From Desulfobacterales bacterium (lineage in GTDB: Bacteria; Desulfobacterota; Desulfobacteria; Desulfobacterales; Desulfobacteraceae): 7,731 nucleotides of DNA. The stretch spans positions 1 through 7,731 of the forward strand of contig JAKSBO010001051.1 of assembly GCA_022361095.1 (NCBI GenBank). The letters are read 5' to 3'. Position numbers and translations under genes: made by a program. A model generated the notes under the pieces. That model was not told the DNA's origin and ran no database searches. It worked only from the letters and a program-made list of their open reading frames with translations. Numbering within the stretch: the stretch's first letter is position 1; each line of letters begins with the position of its first letter. Shown in pieces: positions 6,018-7,731 of the stretch.

Positions 6018-7175
6018 TGACAGGATTTCTAAAAATGCCTGAATCCTTGTTTCAAGCTGTCCCATATCGTTTTCCGAGTAATCCGTCAGCATCTGCATAT
6101 AGGGTATCTCACAGGTGTTTTCGACCCGCTCCTTTACGGAAAAGGCTTCCACATTATAGGTATGGCAGGCCGTCCAGGTCAGTTCGATCACCCCGTCCGC
6201 CTGAAAGTCCTTTACAAGGTTTTCGATAAGATCCAGGCGGCCGGTATTGGGTGTCATACAGGCGCAGGCCGTGCCCAGGTATTTTTCTGCCAGGGCGTGC
6301 AGGGGCGGCAGGGTTTCATCCACCTTGTTCCCCACGGTCTTAAGGCCGCCGCAGGTTTCCATGGCCACCACGGCCCCGCCGGATTGTTCGATGAGAAAAA
6401 GCACCTTTTTATTGGTGGTGGGGCAGCCGGTCAAAAAGATTCTGGGGCGTTTTTTCATCTGGGCGGCAAAGGCCTTCTCCTTTGCCCGGCCGCGAATTTT
6501 TTCCACAGCCGACCTTATCCGGGCAATGTGGGCCCCAGGATCACATTCAAATCCTCCGGAGGAAATAATCCGGGTGATTTCAGAGCCGTAAACCTGGGGG
6601 ATTTGCCCCTTGTTCAGGGCAAAAACGGATTCGACGGCCCCGCGCAGGCGGTTGTAGATCCGAATCTGGCGGGAAAGATTGTCATCGGTGACGGCATTTC
6701 CCGTCATCTTTTCCAGAAAGGCGGCGGCTTTTTTGATTTCCTGCTCCCAGACCCCAAGGCTTTCCGGTGCTTCAGCGCTTTGGGGGAGGAGAAGGAGGTG
6801 AAGGGGGCGAAGCCGGGATAAAAGCTCGAACATCTTTTTTTTGCCGTCACAGGTGGCATCGGCCAGCAAAAAGTCGGTCATATGGAAATAGGGACAGGTA
6901 TCTGCGGCCGCATGGCCGTAGCTGGATTTGATCAGGGGGCACAGATTTGCCGGCAGATGCCTTTCGGCCACCAGAAACGGGTCTTCGGAGCCGGCACAAA
7001 GGGATACGGGGATACCGCCTGCCGCCGCTACAATCTCTTTTGGCGTGAAGGCGCAGTAGAGCCCGACAATTTTTCTCCCGTTCGCACTAAGGCTGACCCC
7101 ATGATCATAAACCTGATCTTCAATTCTTTTCTCGTAAGCCTCATCAAAAATCAGGCCGGGCAGTTCGGAGGTCAT
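6015..7175 (-). CDS. YjiM-like double-cubane-cluster reductase (2-hydroxyacyl-CoA dehydratase superfamily)
   Basis: A cytoplasmic iron-sulfur protein of 386 residues, close in length to E. coli YjiM as I recall it. The best diagnostic stretches are GLYCAFTPKEI (38-48), NLCPLIKSSYG (77-87), DTCPYF (92-97), TCDGKKKMFE (108-117), LTGCP (248-252), ETCGG (273-277), ACHTYNVE (336-343) and TDYSENDMGQL (365-374). Eleven or more cysteines are in the positions expected for cluster ligands of this family. Characterised relatives (Carboxydothermus DCCP) carry an [Fe8S9] double cubane and perform ATP-driven low-potential reductions with a separate activase. No activase is seen in the window. The start at 7175 is preferred over 7202 because residues MTSELPGLIFDEA align with the YjiM start and the ATG overlaps the stop of the upstream microprotein ORF as ATGA. 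The TAG stop (6015-6017) belongs to the end of the palindromic repeat, yet the C-terminus looks complete. Substrate unknown. Confidence 0.88.
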   Translation of the reverse strand: MTSELPGLIFDEAYEKRIEDQVYDHGVSLSANGRKIVGLYCAFTPKEIVAAAGGIPVSLCAGSEDPFLVAERHLPANLCPLIKSSYGHAAADTCPYFHMTDFLLADATCDGKKKMFELLSRLRPLHLLLLPQSAEAPESLGVWEQEIKKAAAFLEKMTGNAVTDDNLSRQIRIYNRLRGAVESVFALNKGQIPQVYGSEITRIISSGGFECDPGAHIARIRSAVEKIRGRAKEKAFAAQMKKRPRIFLTGCPTTNKKVLFLIEQSGGAVVAMETCGGLKTVGNKVDETLPPLHALAEKYLGTACACMTPNTGRLDLIENLVKDFQADGVIELTWTACHTYNVEAFSVKERVENTCEIPYMQMLTDYSENDMGQLETRIQAFLEILS

Positions 7176-7276
7176 GATGTGCTGCCTGTACCGCAACACC
7201 ATGAGTTCTGTTTAGCCAAGGTGTTTGTCATCGTCTTGCCCATTGGTTTTTTAACCCGTCTTCTCGTGCCGGCCAT
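7172..7276 (-). CDS. Putative 34-residue basic Cys-Cys microprotein or leader peptide
   Basis: An ORF of 34 codons beginning ATG at 7276. A strong AAGGAAGG ribosome binding site (7284-7293) ends about 8 nt upstream. The following gene has no strong site of its own. The peptide starts MAGTRRRVKKP, so the N-terminus is very basic. It ends NSWCCGTGSTS with two adjacent cysteines encoded TGT TGC. Its stop TGA (7172-7174) overlaps the ATG of the reductase as ATGA, the same coupling used in the importer genes. It could be a real small protein, for example a cluster-binding or scaffold partner of the reductase. It could instead be a translated leader whose Cys codons sense cysteine supply. I do not recognise a family. 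Support is the ribosome binding site and the overlap, not homology. Confidence 0.5.
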   Translation of the reverse strand: MAGTRRRVKKPMGKTMTNTLAKQNSWCCGTGSTS

Positions 7277-7283
7277 TGCCTTT

Positions 7284-7293
7284 TTCCTTCCTT
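7284..7293 (-). promoter_or_regulatory. Strong ribosome binding site upstream of the microprotein ORF
   Basis: AAGGAAGGAA on the minus strand, with the nearest AAGGA 8 nt before the ATG at 7276. It is the only strong ribosome binding site between the promoter and the reductase gene, so the microprotein ORF is the natural first entry point for ribosomes on this mRNA. Confidence 0.6.
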
Positions 7294-7332
7294 GAAAACG
7301 CCAAGGATGTCTGTATTTCCGTAAAGCGAAAA

Positions 7333-7362
7333 AATATAGTCAATGGTTTACGGGTGTGGCAA
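7333..7362 (-). promoter_or_regulatory. Putative sigma70-type promoter for the microprotein-reductase genes
   Basis: On the minus strand TTGCCA (7357-7362, 5 of 6) and TATATT (7333-7338, 5 of 6) are separated by 18 bp. Transcription would start near 7326, giving a leader of about 50 nt. A 7-bp perfect inverted repeat, CCGTAAA/TTTACGG (7347-7353 and 7319-7325), brackets the -10, one arm in the spacer and one at the start site. That is where a repressor could bind. Confidence 0.55.
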
Positions 7363-7382
7363 ATTTTTATTTTCAATGGTTT
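7340..7382. repeat. Direct repeat TCAATGGTTT, two copies 33 bp apart
   Basis: TCAATGGTTT occurs at 7340-7349 and 7373-7382. The 33-bp offset is close to three helical turns, so both copies face the same side of the DNA. One copy lies in the promoter spacer and the other just upstream of the -35, as expected for a regulator binding site. No known regulator motif is recognised. Confidence 0.4.
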
Positions 7383-7444
7383 TTGCCGGATTGATAGAAA
7401 AAATAGATCCGTTGCTTTTTGACAGAGGCACTTAATGGTCGAGG

Positions 7445-7731
7445 CTATTCCAATTTTTTGTAAGCATTATGGGTGTAATTTGTTTTTCCGATAATGGCCA
7501 CAAATATCGAAGGGACCCAAACCCATAAGATTTCATTTTTCAGAATGGCAATACCTTTTTCACTGATAAACTCCTTAACGCTAAGGGGTGAAACATAAAT
7601 CGGTGTGGCCGGGAAAAAATAGCGTTCATTGTCAAATGGGGATAGAAGGGCAATGCCGAGGCCGCCATTTGTAAATGCGTCAAGTATGCCGTGGGACGAA
7701 GAGACAATAGAAAAATATAAAAAATAAAAGA
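7445..7731 (-). CDS. YdjM-family membrane-bound metal-dependent hydrolase, C-terminal part
   Basis: The gene enters from the right edge, so only the last 94 codons are present, with TAG at 7445-7447. The frame reads FYFLYFSIVSS, then SHGILDAFTNGGLGIALLSP, then FDNERYFFPATPIYVSP, and later LKNEILWVWVPSIFVAII before the C-terminus NAYKKLE. The SHG-LDA-TNGG-G and NERYFFP patterns are typical of the YdjM/DUF457 family (PF04307) of inner-membrane putative metal-dependent hydrolases. These have several membrane helices and conserved His/Asp metal ligands. The H-G-x-x-D part of the metal site is in this fragment. The two hydrophobic stretches at either end should be membrane segments. It is co-directional with the reductase but separated by about 170 bp with its own promoter between, so it is probably a separate unit. 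Start and N-terminal part lie outside the window. Confidence 0.8.
   Translation of the reverse strand, partial: FYFLYFSIVSSSHGILDAFTNGGLGIALLSPFDNERYFFPATPIYVSPLSVKEFISEKGIAILKNEILWVWVPSIFVAIIGKTNYTHNAYKKLE

Larger units (their letters stand above)
7277..7444. other. Intergenic interval between hydrolase and microprotein ORF
   Basis: AT-rich non-coding DNA holding the promoter, palindrome, direct repeat and ribosome binding site listed separately. A GGCAAA/TTTGCC inverted repeat (around 7357-7387) is also present. It has an AT-rich loop and no U-run, so it is not a convincing terminator for the hydrolase gene. No other gene is seen here. Confidence 0.6.

Noticed and set aside
6162..6821. Long open frame on the plus strand opposite the reductase
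   Set aside because: It is a Gly/Phe-rich antisense reading of the reductase gene with no ribosome binding site and no recognisable motif.
7176..7202. Upstream start adding nine residues to the reductase
   Set aside because: There is no ribosome binding site before it, the extra residues do not resemble the family N-terminus, and the ATG at 7175 has the ATGA overlap.

Overview
The window looks like chromosomal DNA from an anaerobic, GC-rich, probably sulfate-reducing delta-proteobacterium (Desulfobacterota). This is inferred from gene content and style, not from a marker gene. The core is a block of minus-strand genes read from right to left, bounded on the left by an insertion-sequence remnant.

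Layout, right to left along transcription. At 7445-7731 is the C-terminal end of a YdjM-type membrane-bound metal-dependent hydrolase, cut by the window edge. At 7277-7444 is a regulatory interval with a good sigma70-like promoter, a flanking palindrome and a 33-bp-spaced direct repeat. At 7172-7276 is a 34-residue basic, Cys-Cys microprotein ORF with a strong ribosome binding site. Its stop overlaps, as ATGA, the start of the gene at 6015-7175, a YjiM-like member of the 2-hydroxyacyl-CoA dehydratase D-component superfamily (double-cubane-cluster reductase type). A ~144-bp palindromic MITE-like element (5874-6017) abuts this gene and supplies its stop codon. Next comes a tightly packed four-gene ABC importer operon: a secreted DUF3798-type binding protein (4735-5838), a tandem-domain sugar/nucleoside-class ATPase (3137-4726), and two related inner-membrane permeases (2115-3140 and 1087-2118). 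The last two junctions are 4-bp ATGA overlaps.

At 38-1053, on the opposite strand and convergent with the operon, is a deleted IS1380-family element. Both terminal inverted repeats and a promoter are present, and the transposase is cut before its last catalytic acidic residue. It is flanked by a possible 4-bp ATTA duplication.

Working model (inference): the ABC system imports an unknown small molecule, and the iron-sulfur reductase next to it reduces it at low potential. Neither DUF3798 proteins nor most YjiM-type reductases have an assigned natural substrate, so this import-plus-reduction pairing is the most interesting part of the window. The ATP-dependent activase that normally works with such reductases is not in the window.
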